Shown: in pieces, positions 10,697-21,850 of the stretch | Position numbering within the stretch: position 1 is the first letter of the stretch | How the letters are laid out: each line of letters starts with the position of its first letter | Origin: Podospora bellae-mahoneyi | Lineage: Eukaryota; Ascomycota; Sordariomycetes; Sordariales; Podosporaceae | Length of the DNA: 64,000 bases | Assembly (NCBI RefSeq): GCF_035222275.1 | Contig: NC_085884.1 | Coordinates: 1,736,001-1,800,000 of the forward strand | Direction of reading: 5' to 3' | Translations under genes and position numbers: made by a program | Notes under the pieces: generated by a model | Database searches by the model: none | What the model was told of the DNA's origin: nothing | What the model saw: only the letters and a program-made list of their open reading frames with translations

Positions 10697-11717
10697 TGTG
10701 GTATAGATGGGCTCTTGGACTAGAATATAAGCATACACTAATTATTGAGCATCGGGCATGTTGACGTCGTCGGGTTGTTTAAAAGAATTGGGAGAAAAAG
10801 GGTTAGGGTTGAATGATTGACGGAGACCGTCGGCAAATGCGGTACCGCGTTTTACCGGTGTGGCCGAACCGGAAGCCGCCCATCCCTGCTTGAGCGATGA
10901 TCTGATGATCTGATAAGATCAGCCTGCAGAAAAGGTGGGTCACTTTTGGTGGGTTGCACCGGGGCGCGCCTTGCCGGTTCAAATTCAGAGCGGGGGGGAC
11001 CTTTTTTTTCCTTCTGAAGTTGCGTCTTGGAAGTCGCACAACACAATCCAGGGTTGGGACTTGTGTCAGGGTGACAATCTGATCTCGGAGAAGATAAAGA
11101 CAAAGGGGCAAAAAGGAAAGGATACCACCATCTGGACCTAGAACGACACAATTCCGATGCCGGTGACATGGCTGTTTTCCGCGGATGGCACATGTTGCAT
11201 GTGCCAACGTCCCCCCGTCTCCAGGGAAGAGGTGGAGCCCCCGTTTGTCAATTTTCCCCCTGCTGCTGCTGCTGCTTGCTGCTGATGAGGCACTTTGGCA
11301 CCCTGGCACTCCTGGCTGGCCAGCAGCTGTTGGGGTGCAGCCAGCGCAGCGGATGCACAAAATGACACAACGGCGCAAAGGGCTCCAATGGGGAGGGTAA
11401 AATCGGGCATGGAAGGATGATCTTGTGGGGCAAGCGTCCATATTGCAACTCTTCGGGGGGCACTGGGGGAAAAGAAGGTGGGGAATCGGGATAAGAAGTC
11501 CAAGAAAATGAAAGTCGGGGTGTCTTTTGCTTATCCCATCCTCCCTTGCCATTTTCCCATCATACATTCAGGTTTCCCGTGAGAGAAGAAAAGATTGACA
11601 TTGTGCAGCGGTCACTGACATCAGTTCCATCTGCATCTACATTGTTATTACTGCATCTGGATATACACACTTTCTTCTCTCTCTCTTTTTCCTGTCACAC
11701 ACACCAGCACGACCACA
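10697..11717. other. Intergenic with a GATA-type iron-regulator site
   Basis: About 1 kb between the SDR stop and the flavoprotein start. A perfect ATCTGATAA sits at 10908-10916. Further down there are a CTG repeat patch (about 11262-11285) and a C/T-rich leader just before 11718. No gene is seen. Confidence 0.5.
10908..10916 (+). promoter_or_regulatory. ATCTGATAA site (SreA/Sre-type GATA consensus)
   Basis: A perfect match to ATCWGATAA, the site known for the fungal iron-responsive GATA repressors (SreA, Sre). It lies 802 bases upstream of the flavoprotein start and is a single site, so it could be chance (about one is expected per 65 kb). Confidence 0.4.
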
Positions 11718-13145
11718 ATGGGATCCATCGTCCAAGCACCCGCCCTCACCACCCAGGCCATGCCCTTCAAAGTTCTCGTCGTGGGCGGCTCCTACGGCGG
11801 TCTCTCCGCCGCCCTCAACCTCCAAGATCTCTGCAGTGGTCTCGCACCACGATGCGGCGCCAAGCCAGTCGAGGGCGCGCCAGTGATCGAGACACCACAG
11901 TTCAACGTTGACATCACCATTGTAGACGAACGTGATGGCTTCTGTCAGTAGTCTTTTCATTTACGCCACTATTTTGGCTTACCATATGCTAACACACACC
12001 CCTCCAGACCACCTCATCGGCTCCCCCCTCGCCCTGGCCGACGAAGACTACGCAGCCAAGTCCTGGGTAAGATACGAAGACGTCCCCGCCATCTCCCAAT
12101 CCCAAAACATCCGCGTCCTCCACGGCTCTGTCAAGTCAGTTGATCAAACCTCCAAGACGGCCACTTACCTCCCCCACGGCCTGGTGTCCTCCCCAGAAAA
12201 CACAAGCACCCTTTCATATGACTTTTTGGTCGCCGCCGCCGGCCTCCGCCGCGTCTGGCCTGTGGTTCCGCAGTCTCTCCGCAGGAAACAGTTTCTCTTT
12301 GAGGCCGGCGACCATATCCGTGCTGCCACTACTGCCCGCCACGGCGTGGTGGTTGTGGGCGGTGGTGCGGTCGGTATCGAGATGGCTGCTGAGCTGAAGC
12401 TTGTCCAGCCTCAGTTGAAGGTCACGCTTGTGCACTCGAGGGATAAGCTTCTCAGCTCGGAGCCGCTGCCGGATGAGGTCAAGGATAAGAGTTTGGAGCT
12501 GTTGCTTGAGGCGGGGGTTGGCGTGAGGATGAGCACTAGGTTGGATAAGACGGAGGAGGTGGTGGACGAGCAGGGGAAGAAGGCGGTCAGGGTATGGTTT
12601 ACCGATGGGGAGAGCATCCTCGCCGATCAGGTCAGCTTGGCGGTGTCCCGGTCTGTGCCGTCGACGGCGTTTTTGGGGGTGAAGGAGACTGGTGTGTTGG
12701 ATGAGGACGGGTATGTGAAGATCCAGAGTAGCTTGGCTTTCCCGGCTGAGACGCCAAACTGGAGTGATCACTTTGCTATTGGGGATTTGGTAAAGTGGTC
12801 GGGGATTAAGAGGTGCGGCGGGGCTATGCATATGGGTTTTGTCGCTGGGAATAATATTCATCAGAGGATGATTGAGATTGCTTCTGGGAAGGAGCCTGCC
12901 TTCCTTAAGCTGGATGAGATCCCGCCCATGATTGGGTTGGCGGTGGGGAAGAAGGCGGTTTCGTACTGGCCTGCGACTGGTGTGTCGGCCGGTGAGGATG
13001 TCTCGCAGGCCTTCTTTGGGGATGATCTTGGGTTTACGAGTAAGTTTCTTTTGGCATCCCGAAACTCGAGCTTCGATGGCACTAACAAAGCGGTTGTACA
13101 GTCTGCTGGAATCACTTGGGGCTTGGAAACAGCCAAAAGTTGTGA
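11718..13145 (+). CDS. FSP1/AMID-like FAD-dependent oxidoreductase (first of two in the window)
   Basis: Exons are 11718-11943, 12008-13039 and 13102-13145, 433 aa. It is a pyridine nucleotide-disulfide oxidoreductase fold: KVLVVGGSYGGLSAALNL binds FAD at the N-terminus, VVVVGGGAVGIEMAAELK is the second (NAD(P)H) Rossmann motif near residue 200, and HFAIGDLVKWSG is the late FAD-binding ATG/GD motif. The C-terminus FTICWNHLGLGNSQKL exists only after splicing the last intron, which shows the 3-exon model is right. Family members are NAD(P)H:quinone-type oxidoreductases related to apoptosis-inducing factor (AIFM2/FSP1). There is no obvious mitochondrial presequence. It is next to the siderophore pair with a convergent 286-base gap to the SidF-like gene; no functional link is proven. 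Confidence 0.88.
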
Positions 13146-13431
13146 GGTGTTTTGAGATACATAGCGAGATTTTGGGTTCACAAAAAGTACGTGGTTGGAT
13201 TTGGTATGACCAGGGTTTAGATCTTATGACATATAGGGGACGTTTCTTTCCTTTCGGTTACAGCAAAATTTGTCCGTGATTGAAGTTTTTAGGACATATA
13301 GGCACGAGAAATGTTGAAGAATATTGGAATGACCAACTTTTTAACACTAACCATCCATGTTGCCCAAACCCATCCATCGAGAATAACAACTGAAGAAAAA
13401 AGACATTACATATTACACACACAGAGAGAAA

Positions 13432-14797
13432 TTAAAGCTTAGGAACCAGCCCAACACCAGTACCGCCCATCACCTTGTCGTTCTCATCCAGAGGGCAAAG
13501 CTGGAAGAAGCGCTCCCGCGAGCAGCGCACAAAGGCGGAGCGCTTGTGGGGCAGGTCGATGAACTTGTCCAGGCCGAAGCCGTGCATGAGGTCGTACATG
13601 AGAACTGAGCTGTTGGTGTACTTGGGCTCACCGACGACGCTCATGGTGCGGGGCTCGTCAAGGAAGAGGTAGTGCATCAAGCTCGACCACCAGGCGCTCA
13701 CACGGTGGGGCCCGCGGTAGCGGACGTCGCCCACGAGGGAGTGTCTGCCGCGGTCGTAGTCGCCGGCAGAGTAGTACGCGCCGATGCGGTCCTCCTTTTT
13801 TTTGTTAGTATTCTTTCCCAATGTCAAGGTGTTGATGAGGAGGGTGGTAAGAACATACCTTGCCCCAGTACACCTCAAAATAAGCAAAGCAGACGTCGTC
13901 AAACCGCGCGAGAATGGTGATCTGATGGGGATCCTCGTGCGCCTTACGGAGGTACTCCCTGTGCTGCTCGACCGTGCCCGTCTCGTTCCACCCCTGGGAA
14001 ACGCGAGGGTCGTTCTGCCAGGTGTGGAACAAGTTGAGGTGTTCGTCGTTCTTGTAGTCGAGCGCGATCATGCTGAACGTCTCCCTGAGGTGGGGGATGT
14101 ACCGGCTGTAAATGATGGAGCCGGGGATGGGCTTCGCCCGGCGCCTTGGGTGCCAGCAGAGGGCGGAGGAGTCGCTGGTCATGACGTACTCGGGGGGCGG
14201 GAGGGGGTAGCCAGAGAGGTCGGGGTCCTGCTCTTCGGGGACCCAGGCGGGGCGGGTGCCGAAGGGGGAGCCGGCGCCTTGCCAGAAGGCACCGCGGGAG
14301 ATGACGAGCTCCTTTGTTGGGGGGGCGTCCTTGATGGCGGTGGTGGGGTGGTCAAGGGCTAGGCCGACGGCCTTGAGCTGAGAGGAGAGCTTGTCGGCGC
14401 CGGAGCCGAAGAGGGCGAGGCGGAAGGCTTCCTCGGAGGGGCGGAGGATGAAGACGGCGTAGGTGATGAGCCACACTTGGCCGACTGTGGGTGGTTGCTC
14501 GCCCTTCCAGGTGATGGAGACGGACGGCGTCCGTCTTGCTCTGCCCCAGGCGGTGTTGTTGGAGTCTTTTGGCTTGTCGCCGAGCTTGAGGTCCTCGGGA
14601 GCTGTGAAGAAGATGGCATCGTTGTGAAGAGGCTCGCGAAGGGGCTTGAGGCCCTCAAGGGCTTGAAGCTGGAAGCCCTCCTGGCCCTTGACGACGTGGT
14701 AGGCGGTCTGGTAGGGGTGAGGGAGTTTGAGGATGGGCTCGGAAGACGCAGCGTACTCCGCGAGTTGGAGACGCGCTTTTGTTTGCGTTGACGCCAT
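13432..14797 (-). CDS. sidF: SidF-like N5-hydroxyornithine acyltransferase (siderophore biosynthesis)
   Basis: Exons are 14797-13859 and 13794-13432, 433 aa. It belongs to the IucB/AlcB/SidF acyltransferase family of the GNAT fold. The C-terminal half carries the signature: [50 protein letters not shown], then [20 protein letters not shown] and [20 protein letters not shown]. In fungi these enzymes move an acyl group (anhydromevalonyl for SidF) from CoA to N5-hydroxyornithine, building fusarinine units. The last three residues, PKL, are a PTS1-like peroxisome signal, fitting the reported peroxisomal place of Aspergillus SidF. It is divergent from the SidI-like gene, which would supply the acyl-CoA, across a promoter with four iron-regulator sites. 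A 16-base T tract lies in the leader. A SidL-type acetyltransferase is the alternative, but the PTS1 and the neighbour favour SidF. Confidence 0.87.
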
Positions 14798-15223
14798 TGT
14801 GATACTGTGTGTGATCGGGTTCGCGGGAGAAACGTATGACGACACTACTACACTGATGAGAGAGTGGTAGTTTTGTCTGACACTCAAGAGGATTACACGT
14901 AGCTTTTTTTTTTTTTTTTACACCTTCGGAAAAGCTGTCCCAATTCGTCTTCACATGTCCAGTGGGAAAATAAACAGAAAGAATAAAACAAGGATGCCCC
15001 TCCCCCACTAGACTCTCAATGAAATGCAACCCCCAGGGCAACTCGCAACCGAAGAGATGCTTCTCGGGTCAAACGAGGACCGAAGGCGTGGCTCCTAGAT
15101 CCATGGTGCCGGTGGAAACCGGTTTGCTGCTTTCATCTCTCCAGCCAAAGACTCCGAAACGATGGCCAATGGAAAGGGGCTCAGGGGGTGGTTGCACAGA
15201 AGCCATGGCGTGCTGGGGAACGG

Positions 15224-15232
15224 ATCTGATAA
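15224..15232 (+). promoter_or_regulatory. SreA-type site 1 (ATCTGATAA)
   Basis: Perfect ATCWGATAA, 427 bases upstream of the SidF-like start. Confidence 0.7.
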
Positions 15233-15256
15233 CTTTGTTCGGACGCCAGTAAGCGG

Positions 15257-15265
15257 ATCAGATAA
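15257..15265 (+). promoter_or_regulatory. SreA-type site 2 (ATCAGATAA)
   Basis: Perfect ATCWGATAA with A at W, 33 bases (about three helical turns) from site 1. Confidence 0.7.
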
Positions 15266-15545
15266 TTTTTGTCTGCACACCCCTGTCAGACCTCCACCCT
15301 TGGCCAACCGACCTCGGAGGGAGGGGACAGAACAGAAGACTTGAGAAATTTCGAGGACGTTGTGTGACTTTGATGGCATCATTCTGCAGGCCGTGGCAAC
15401 TGGCAAGCCTCTCCTCGTTGTAAAGAACCATGTCACAAGAATAAAAGAGTGAGGCACGAACTCAGCTGTAGGAAGGTCTTCTCTTCCGAGAAAGAGACGA
15501 AAAAAACGTGAAAACCCACGACACAAAGACTTGGCATGATTAATC

Positions 15546-15554
15546 TTATCAGAT
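15546..15554 (-). promoter_or_regulatory. SreA-type site 3 (ATCTGATAA on minus)
   Basis: TTATCAGAT on the plus strand, the exact reverse complement of the consensus. Confidence 0.7.
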
Positions 15555-15657
15555 CGTTTTGATGCCGGCTGTTCTGAGGCATTTTACAGGGGTTGCAGTG
15601 GACAGTGCGGGTCTGAAAATCATACCATTGCCCCCTGCTCAGTTGCAGCCCTCGACT

Positions 15658-15666
15658 TTATCAGAT
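15658..15666 (-). promoter_or_regulatory. SreA-type site 4 (ATCTGATAA on minus)
   Basis: TTATCAGAT on the plus strand, 688 bases upstream of the SidI-like start. A weaker CTTATCAATC follows at about 15949. Confidence 0.7.
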
Positions 15667-16353
15667 GGAGCTAGCACCAAACTGTCCATCTCGTCCTTTC
15701 CGCTCTTCACGGCAAACCTCTGCGGGCCAAGTTTGTCGGAGCAAGAGAGAAAAATCTGCCATGCACCCCACCTCCTCTGTGTTCCAGCCGAGGATCTTCA
15801 CTTCTCCTACCGACTGACCGCATCCGATGGAGAAACGAAGCACTGGAGATGCTGTTCACGCAGTCCAGGTCTGACTCGACAGGCCCAAGGTCAGGGGACA
15901 GCAGCATCACAACAGGATCGGTGGAAGGGGAGCTTGTGTGAATCACATCTTATCAATCTAATCAGTGGCTGGCTGGACATGCCGACATGAGGGCGCGTCA
16001 CATTCACGATTGGCCACCGGTTGCCAGGAAGCTTGGCCATGCGGCACAAATTTGGTCTCCAGCAAAAGGGGGTCCCCTCCTTCTGCTTCGTGGGTGTGTA
16101 GGGCCGCATGCCATTCCGTCATAACTCTCCCGTTGCCGGCCCCGGCATGGCGGTTCTCGACTCTTCTGGGATGTCTTGTAATTTGAAGAAGTTGTGAAGC
16201 CGTTCTGTCGTTCTGGTAGTACCAATCTTGCTCTTGTCGACCGGGGCTTTTACATACGTTAATATCGAGCCGAGAATAAACCCCGAGCTTCTCGCTATCG
16301 CCCTTCCTCCAGACAGCCCGGAATCACACAGTTCACGCCAGATTGTTATCAAA

Positions 16354-18140
16354 ATGTCTGCCGTACAAAATCCCGTCGAAGAGGCCGTTGTCCTCCCACA
16401 ACCTCAGAGGCTGTCCCTTCTCAAGGGCCCAACAGATCCTCCTCTTGTCGACCTCACCCTCGGAGAACTCCTCAACCTTCAGTGCCTGCACCACGGAAAT
16501 AGAGAGGGAATTGTGATTCCATGGACAGGAGCGAGATGGACCTACAACGAGCTCAATCACCACAGTCGGCTGCTGGCCGCCGCCCTTCTAGAGATGGGCA
16601 TCGGTGTTGGTGACAGAGTCGGCATCATGGCTGGCAACTGCGAACAATATGCTGCTGTTTTCTTCGCCGCCACCAGGATAGGAGCCATTCTCGTCATCAT
16701 GAATAACACTTATACCCCTACTGAGGCCTTGTACGGTCTCGACTTCTCGGGTATGTCTCAGCTCTGATGGGTGATCACCGTGATGCTAACAACGATCCAG
16801 AATGCAAGGTTTTCTTCACCACCAAGAAGATTGGCCGTCTCGATCAAGGCCCACTACTCACACAACTTGCTGCCAGAGCGACTGGCCCCAAGGTCGTGAT
16901 CCTTCGCGGTGATTCCGAGGGTTACCCAACTTACAAGGAGCTTCTCACCCAAGGAGCCAGGGTAGATCCCGAGCGCCTTCATCATGCTGAGAGCAAGGTG
17001 CTTCCTCACCTTGTTTGCAACCTCCAGTTCACCAGCGGCACAACCGGTCTTCCCAAAGCTGCAATGCTCACTCATCACAACATTGTCAACAACTCCAGGT
17101 TCATCGGAGACCGCATGAGACTCACACACAACGACGTTCTCTGCTGCCCGCCTCCTCTGTTCCACTGCTTCGGTCTGGTGCTTGGCCTCATGGCCATCAT
17201 CACTCACGGTGGAAAGATCATCTACCCTGCCGAGGTGTTCGACGCACCTGCTACCCTCCGCACCATCATTGAGGAACAGTGCACCGCTGTTCATGGCGTC
17301 CCCGCCATGTTCGACAGTCTTTTGGCTCTTCCCGAAGCCAAGAATCTCAAGGCGGCCGACCTCCGACTCCGCACCGGCATCGTGGCCGGCGCCCCAGTCC
17401 CTCGCTACCTGATGGAGCTCATGGTCTCCAAGCTCGGCATGAAGGAGTTCACATCCAGCTACGGTCTCACCGAGGCCTCTCCCACTTGCTTCAACGCTTT
17501 CACCGACGATCCCATCGACACCCGTCTCACCACCGTTGGCACTCTGATGCCTCACGCCCGAGCCAAGATTGTGGACCGCGACGGTGTGATTGTGCCCATC
17601 GGCACCCGGGGTGAGCTCTGCATCGGCGGGTACCAGCTCCAGGCCGGCTACTGGAACAACTCAGAAAAGACCAACGACTGCATGATGAAGGACGAGGCCG
17701 GCGTCTTGTGGCTGCACACCGGTGACGAGGCCGTCTTTGACGAGCGTGGATACTGCACCATTACCGGTCGGTTCAAGGACATCATCATTCGAGGAGGGGA
17801 GAACATTTACCCGCTCGAGATTGAGGAACGGCTGGTCGCCCACCCGTCCATCTCCATGGCTGTGGTTGTCGGGCTGAAGAATGCACACTATGGCGAGGTT
17901 GTCGGTGCGTTTCTTCAGCTTGACCCTGCTCACACTGCTAGCACGAAGCCCACTGTTGAGGAGGTGCGTGAGTGGTGTAGGCGGAAGCTGGGGAAGCACA
18001 AGGCGCCCACTCATGTGTTTTGGCTGGGCCACGATGGGGTTCCTGCTGCGGTGCCATTGACGGGGAGTGGAAAGGTGAGAAAGTTTGAGATGGCTCAGTT
18101 GGGGAATGAGTTGCTTGACGGTGCCAAGGCGAAGCTTTGA
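16354..18140 (+). CDS. sidI: SidI-like acyl-CoA ligase (mevalonyl-CoA ligase type, siderophore biosynthesis)
   Basis: Exons are 16354-16750 and 16801-18140, 578 aa. An adenylate-forming ligase with FTSGTTGLPKAAMLTHHN (P-loop), SYGLTEASPT, WLHTGDEAVFDERGY, GRFKDIIIRGGENIYPLEIE (hinge and A8 motif) and the catalytic Lys in PLTGSGKVRKFEM. The C-terminus AKAKL is a strong PTS1 peroxisome signal. In Aspergillus SidI activates mevalonate with CoA for TAFC synthesis; there the protein is reported to use a PTS2, so PTS1 use here would be a switch. The N-terminus (about 30 residues with PQPQRLSLLKGP) shows no clear PTS2. Divergent pairing with the SidF-like gene and four Sre-type sites supports the siderophore role over a general medium-chain acyl-CoA ligase. 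Confidence 0.87.
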
Positions 18141-18456
18141 GGGGTTGGTGTGAGGAAGGTCAGTCGGGGAGCCGTGATATTGGTTGGACAGAAGTTGGCC
18201 GGGAAAAGGAAAGACGGAGTTTGCATAATTTGGGTGGGATTGGGCGGGGAAATTTGCATTTTCTTTTTGCTTGGCTTGGATACAAAATGATAATACACAC
18301 CATGACATTGATTCTGTGGCGCCTAGAATTGCCCACGAATGACGAAGAGACAAGCCCCCAACGACGACCTGAACCGAGCCACAGCCGCACAACTAAACAA
18401 TTGATGAGCTCCTTCCCAGTAGACTAATAAGCTTAATTACCTCGCTAGTTATCACA
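18141..18456. other. Spacer between sidI-like gene and tRNA-Val
   Basis: 3' flank of the ligase gene; nothing else is recognised. Confidence 0.4.
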
Positions 18457-18529
18457 GGCCGGCTGGTGTAGTGGTTATCACGTTTGTCTCACACACAAAA
18501 GGTGCCAGGTTCGATCCCTGGGTCGGTCA
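18457..18529 (+). tRNA. tRNA-Val (anticodon CAC)
   Basis: 73 nt without an intron. Acceptor GGCCGGC pairs with GTCGGTC (two G-U). D-arm GTGTAGTGGTTATCAC, anticodon stem TTTGT/ACAAA with loop CTCACAC giving CAC, variable AGGTG, T-arm CCAGG-TTCGATC-CCTGG, discriminator A. A-box and B-box (GGTTCGATCC) are intact. CAC reads the valine codon GUG. Confidence 0.95.
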
Positions 18530-19311
18530 AATCAAAGTTATCTTATGCTTCCCAGCTCCCAACCCATAGTTGGGATTACCTCTCCTTTTTGGACTCGAAG
18601 GAGAGAGGCATAGAACACAAGATTTTGCTGCTTGATAGAAGTGTGTCGTCCCTTGATGATTTACAAAGGAGAAACCTGCTGATATATCCTGCTGGCCCAT
18701 TATCGATCACCTGACATTGAGAAAAGATAACGAGTAAAATAGTTACAGAGATGTATATCATCTGTCTGAGATGTACTCAGAACACCAAGAGCTTGGAATT
18801 TGATTGTGGTAGAGTCGGGCATCAGCTGTTCAACACTGATGTAGACTCGGGTCATTGGTAAGTAGATCCGTTGATTCAAAGAGAGATATTCGGAATGATT
18901 GAAATCAAGGAAGATCAATAGGTATATTTGGGGGTTGGGATCTCACTGAAACCAACACAACAGCCAACCAGTTCACACTTCAAGACACACTCAAGCTGTT
19001 GCACCCAATGCACCTCCATTATAGCCCAACTATCTGAGAAAACTAATAAAGTACAAACAAAATCGACATAAATGTGCAAAAAGCATTTGTATTCAAATCA
19101 TATCTGGTATCTTCCTAACAACAAAGCTCCATCAACCACACAATGTCATGAGCAAGTGCAGAACAATAGACTCAAGCAAACACCGCCACAACCGCCGAGA
19201 TTTCACGTGAAAGCTTCTCCACTTCTCCGCCTCAACACGTACTTGTCGTTTCCTGGCTACCAACGGTTCTGCAAAACATAACTATTTCATCTCTGACTGC
19301 ATCATCCTGGG
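18530..19311. other. Intergenic between tRNA-Val and lipase gene 3' end
   Basis: About 780 AT-rich bases; no coding signal or repeat is recognised. Confidence 0.45.
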
Positions 19312-21850
19312 CTATAGCACGGAGTCTTTTCGTGGCGAGCCGCTGTGATAGGGGTCCGAATCGCTGTCGACATCCGCATCTGAATGATGATTGTTTCCTG
19401 GAGGGGAGGATCTCACGATCTTGATGCCGACCGGGGTAATAGCCACCGGCAATGGTTTGGGCGGATCGTCAACGTTGAAATCCTCCATTGCCACTGCCGA
19501 GTCGTCTCCCGGATGACTTGGGGATAGAGGCTTTGCGAAGTCATACAATGGTATCCCGGGCGAATGGAAGTAATCGTGATGTACGGGCCGTCCAGCACGC
19601 AAGCTACCGTGGCTCTGGCTAGCACGCTTGAGTCGTGGCTTGCTCCTCGTACGGGGTCTGCTGGTAGCACGTGTTTTGCTACCAGGACGTCGTGTACCGG
19701 CCCGGTGCATCCTGTTCCGGCCACGAAGGCTCATCTCTAGTCTTTCATCCTCTTCAGACTCTTTGTCCGTCCACTCGTCCTCCATATCCTGCATATTCTG
19801 GAAATGCTTCTCGTGTCTGGCCGCCAGCAGTTGGATGCTACCGCCAGAACTGCGGCGTCTTCTGTCCCAAGCTCTTACAGGAGTCGCTTCGCCAAATGAT
19901 GGCTCTTGGTCACAAGGCGTATAACTAGAACGTGCATAGCCTCCGGTCGTGAGCTCAACACTTTTACCTCTGCTGTGAAATGTTCTTCTCGTCGGCCCCT
20001 GCGGCTCTGAGACTCCCACAAGACGACGAAGCTCTACCTGGCTCTTGCTGAACACCACCCGGGCCCTCAGGTTGTGAACGGCCTGGTCCAGCGCCAGCTC
20101 AATAGCCAGTCGATCACGGATGCGGCTGAGTTTAGGCCAGGTTGCCCTCTCACCAATCAGGCAGTTGCGCATCATGAAGTCCGGTGTGGGGTTCTTCAAG
20201 ATCAGAGGCAAGTCATGCACAGCCGTCTCGGGAAGAATGGTGATATCCCCTGAGTACTTCTGGCTTAAGATGCAGCGCAATTTGGTAAACAGGTTGGGAA
20301 AGATGCCCAACTCTGTCATGAACTGGAGTCTGTGGAGTGTTTCCTCTTTGGCTAGTGTTGTGAGCGTGTCTAGCCAGGCCCCGCTGTCTGGGGATTCTTT
20401 CTGCTGACGAAGCTTTCCTGGGGTTGTCGCCGGATAAAGACGGTCGTCCTTGGAGAGGAAAGGAACGATATGTGGGTTGACCTGTGAGACGATGAAATGG
20501 TTGACGTTGAACATCTCGGCAAGTCGGGTCATGGGCAGGTCATTGTCCACCGAGCCATCAATCCAGTGTTGTGGTGTTGGGTTCCAGGGCACATGGGCAC
20601 CGGTTGCTGGATCTTTGACTAGCAAAGAAGCAGCCTGGAAGACGAGAGGAACCGAACACGAAGCTGCCACGGCTGACCAGATCATGACATTAGGGGCCGT
20701 GATGTAGTTGAGCAGCCTAGGCAGCTCGTAAATCGAAGCTGAAGACACGCAAATGTTGCATATTCTTCTTGTTCGGTTGTAGGCCTCTTGGAATGTCACG
20801 TCACCGAGCCAGCTGCGCATTACCCTGGTCAGGTTCGATATGTCGGCCCAGCACCCTTCGGTAAGGAGTCGTCGAATGTGATCAGAAAGACCGTCCTTCT
20901 CGCCTTCAAAAACGCCCAAGTCTCCATAAGGGAACGCCTCGACCAAGGCGGGAATTTCTTCGTCCTTGCGTGTACACAGAACAGCACAAACAATTGAACC
21001 AGCCGAAGCACCGGAGATGATGCGCGGCAGCAGCTTGGATTCATAGAGTGCCTTCAAGACGCCGATGTGGGACATGCCAAAGGTTGCTCCGCCGCTCAGG
21101 AGCAGAGCACTCCTTCCGAAACTCTGTCGAGCGTAGAGCATGCCCTCCAGCAAATCTTGGGGTTCCATGCCGGCCGGGATCGAGTGGGCACTCTTCTCCA
21201 CCAGTGCCTCGATCGTTTTGACGGCCGACTCCACGTAGCGTTCGATGAGGCTCTTGGTCCCAATGTACGAATGGCGGTACAAGTCAATGTTTCCCATTCC
21301 ACCAAGGTCTCGCGAGAGGGCTGTTCGGATGAGATACATCATGGTGCTGATATCACAGTCGATCCGGGCAGCATCCAACTCCTTGAGCTTGAGTCGGATC
21401 AGTTGGGGGTGGTAGTCGCCACTTGCATCGTCGAGCTTCCATTCGTCATTCCCTTCGAGCGCATCTAATTCTTTAGCAGCGGCGTTCCAATCCCGCAGCG
21501 AAGTAGCCTGGTGTGGTGTTAGTACATGATCACCAGAGTGCACGTGCCTTCTCCGAAGCATGGTGCCTGCTTACGCTGTGCATGCGCGCTGCCAGAATCT
21601 GCATCCTCTCCTCCGTCCGCCTCTTATCCTCGCGTTCCGACTCGGTGAGGCCATCTCGCCATGATAAGACAAGGTTGCTAGCGTCCCGGACAATCTTGGT
21701 TAATAGTGGGATGTAGGAGTGTGAAGGTGATGTTTTCTTCAGCTTTAGCGGCGCCGGCCTCGGCCTCGGCCTCTTAGACGCTTTGAGCTTGCCATCCTCA
21801 ACAGTGCTGACTTGAATAATGGGAGGGCCATGAACGAGCAGGTCCGTCAT
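19312..21850 (-). CDS. Patatin-like triacylglycerol lipase (Tgl3/4/5 lipid-droplet family)
   Basis: Exons are 21850-21575 and 21507-19312, 823 aa. The N-terminal region (residues about 60-215) matches the domain preceding patatin in fungal lipid-droplet lipases (LVLSWRDGLTESEREDKR, then LRDWNAAAKELDALEGNDEW). The patatin core starts with the oxyanion motif LLLSGGATFGMSHIGVLKAL (about residue 231), nucleophile GASAG (about 258-262), and the Asp of the catalytic dyad in HWIDGSVDNDLPM. SQVNPHIVPF closes the core. The last 250 residues are basic, Ser/Arg-rich and probably disordered. It would hydrolyse stored triacylglycerol, possibly with acyltransferase activity as known for yeast Tgl4/Tgl5. 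The intron is phase 0 with GTAAGC and CTAAC branch signals. Confidence 0.93.

Larger units (their letters stand above)
14798..16353. promoter_or_regulatory. Shared divergent promoter of the sidF-like and sidI-like genes
   Basis: 1,556 bases with no convincing coding frame. Four perfect ATCWGATAA sites (two on each strand) lie between 15224 and 15666. CCAAT boxes are at 15166-15170 and, inverted, at 16009-16013. Iron sufficiency is expected to repress both genes through an Sre-type GATA factor; this is inferred from the motif and the gene functions. Confidence 0.75.

Noticed and set aside
10803-11567. 254-codon minus-strand frame upstream of the flavoprotein gene
   Set aside because: Cys/Arg/Pro-rich composition without any domain, and it overlaps a region that looks like promoter and leader.
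13131-13145. C-terminal QKL of the FSP1-like protein as PTS1
   Set aside because: Gln at the first position is a weak PTS1, and the context NSQKL is shared family sequence; kept as undecided.
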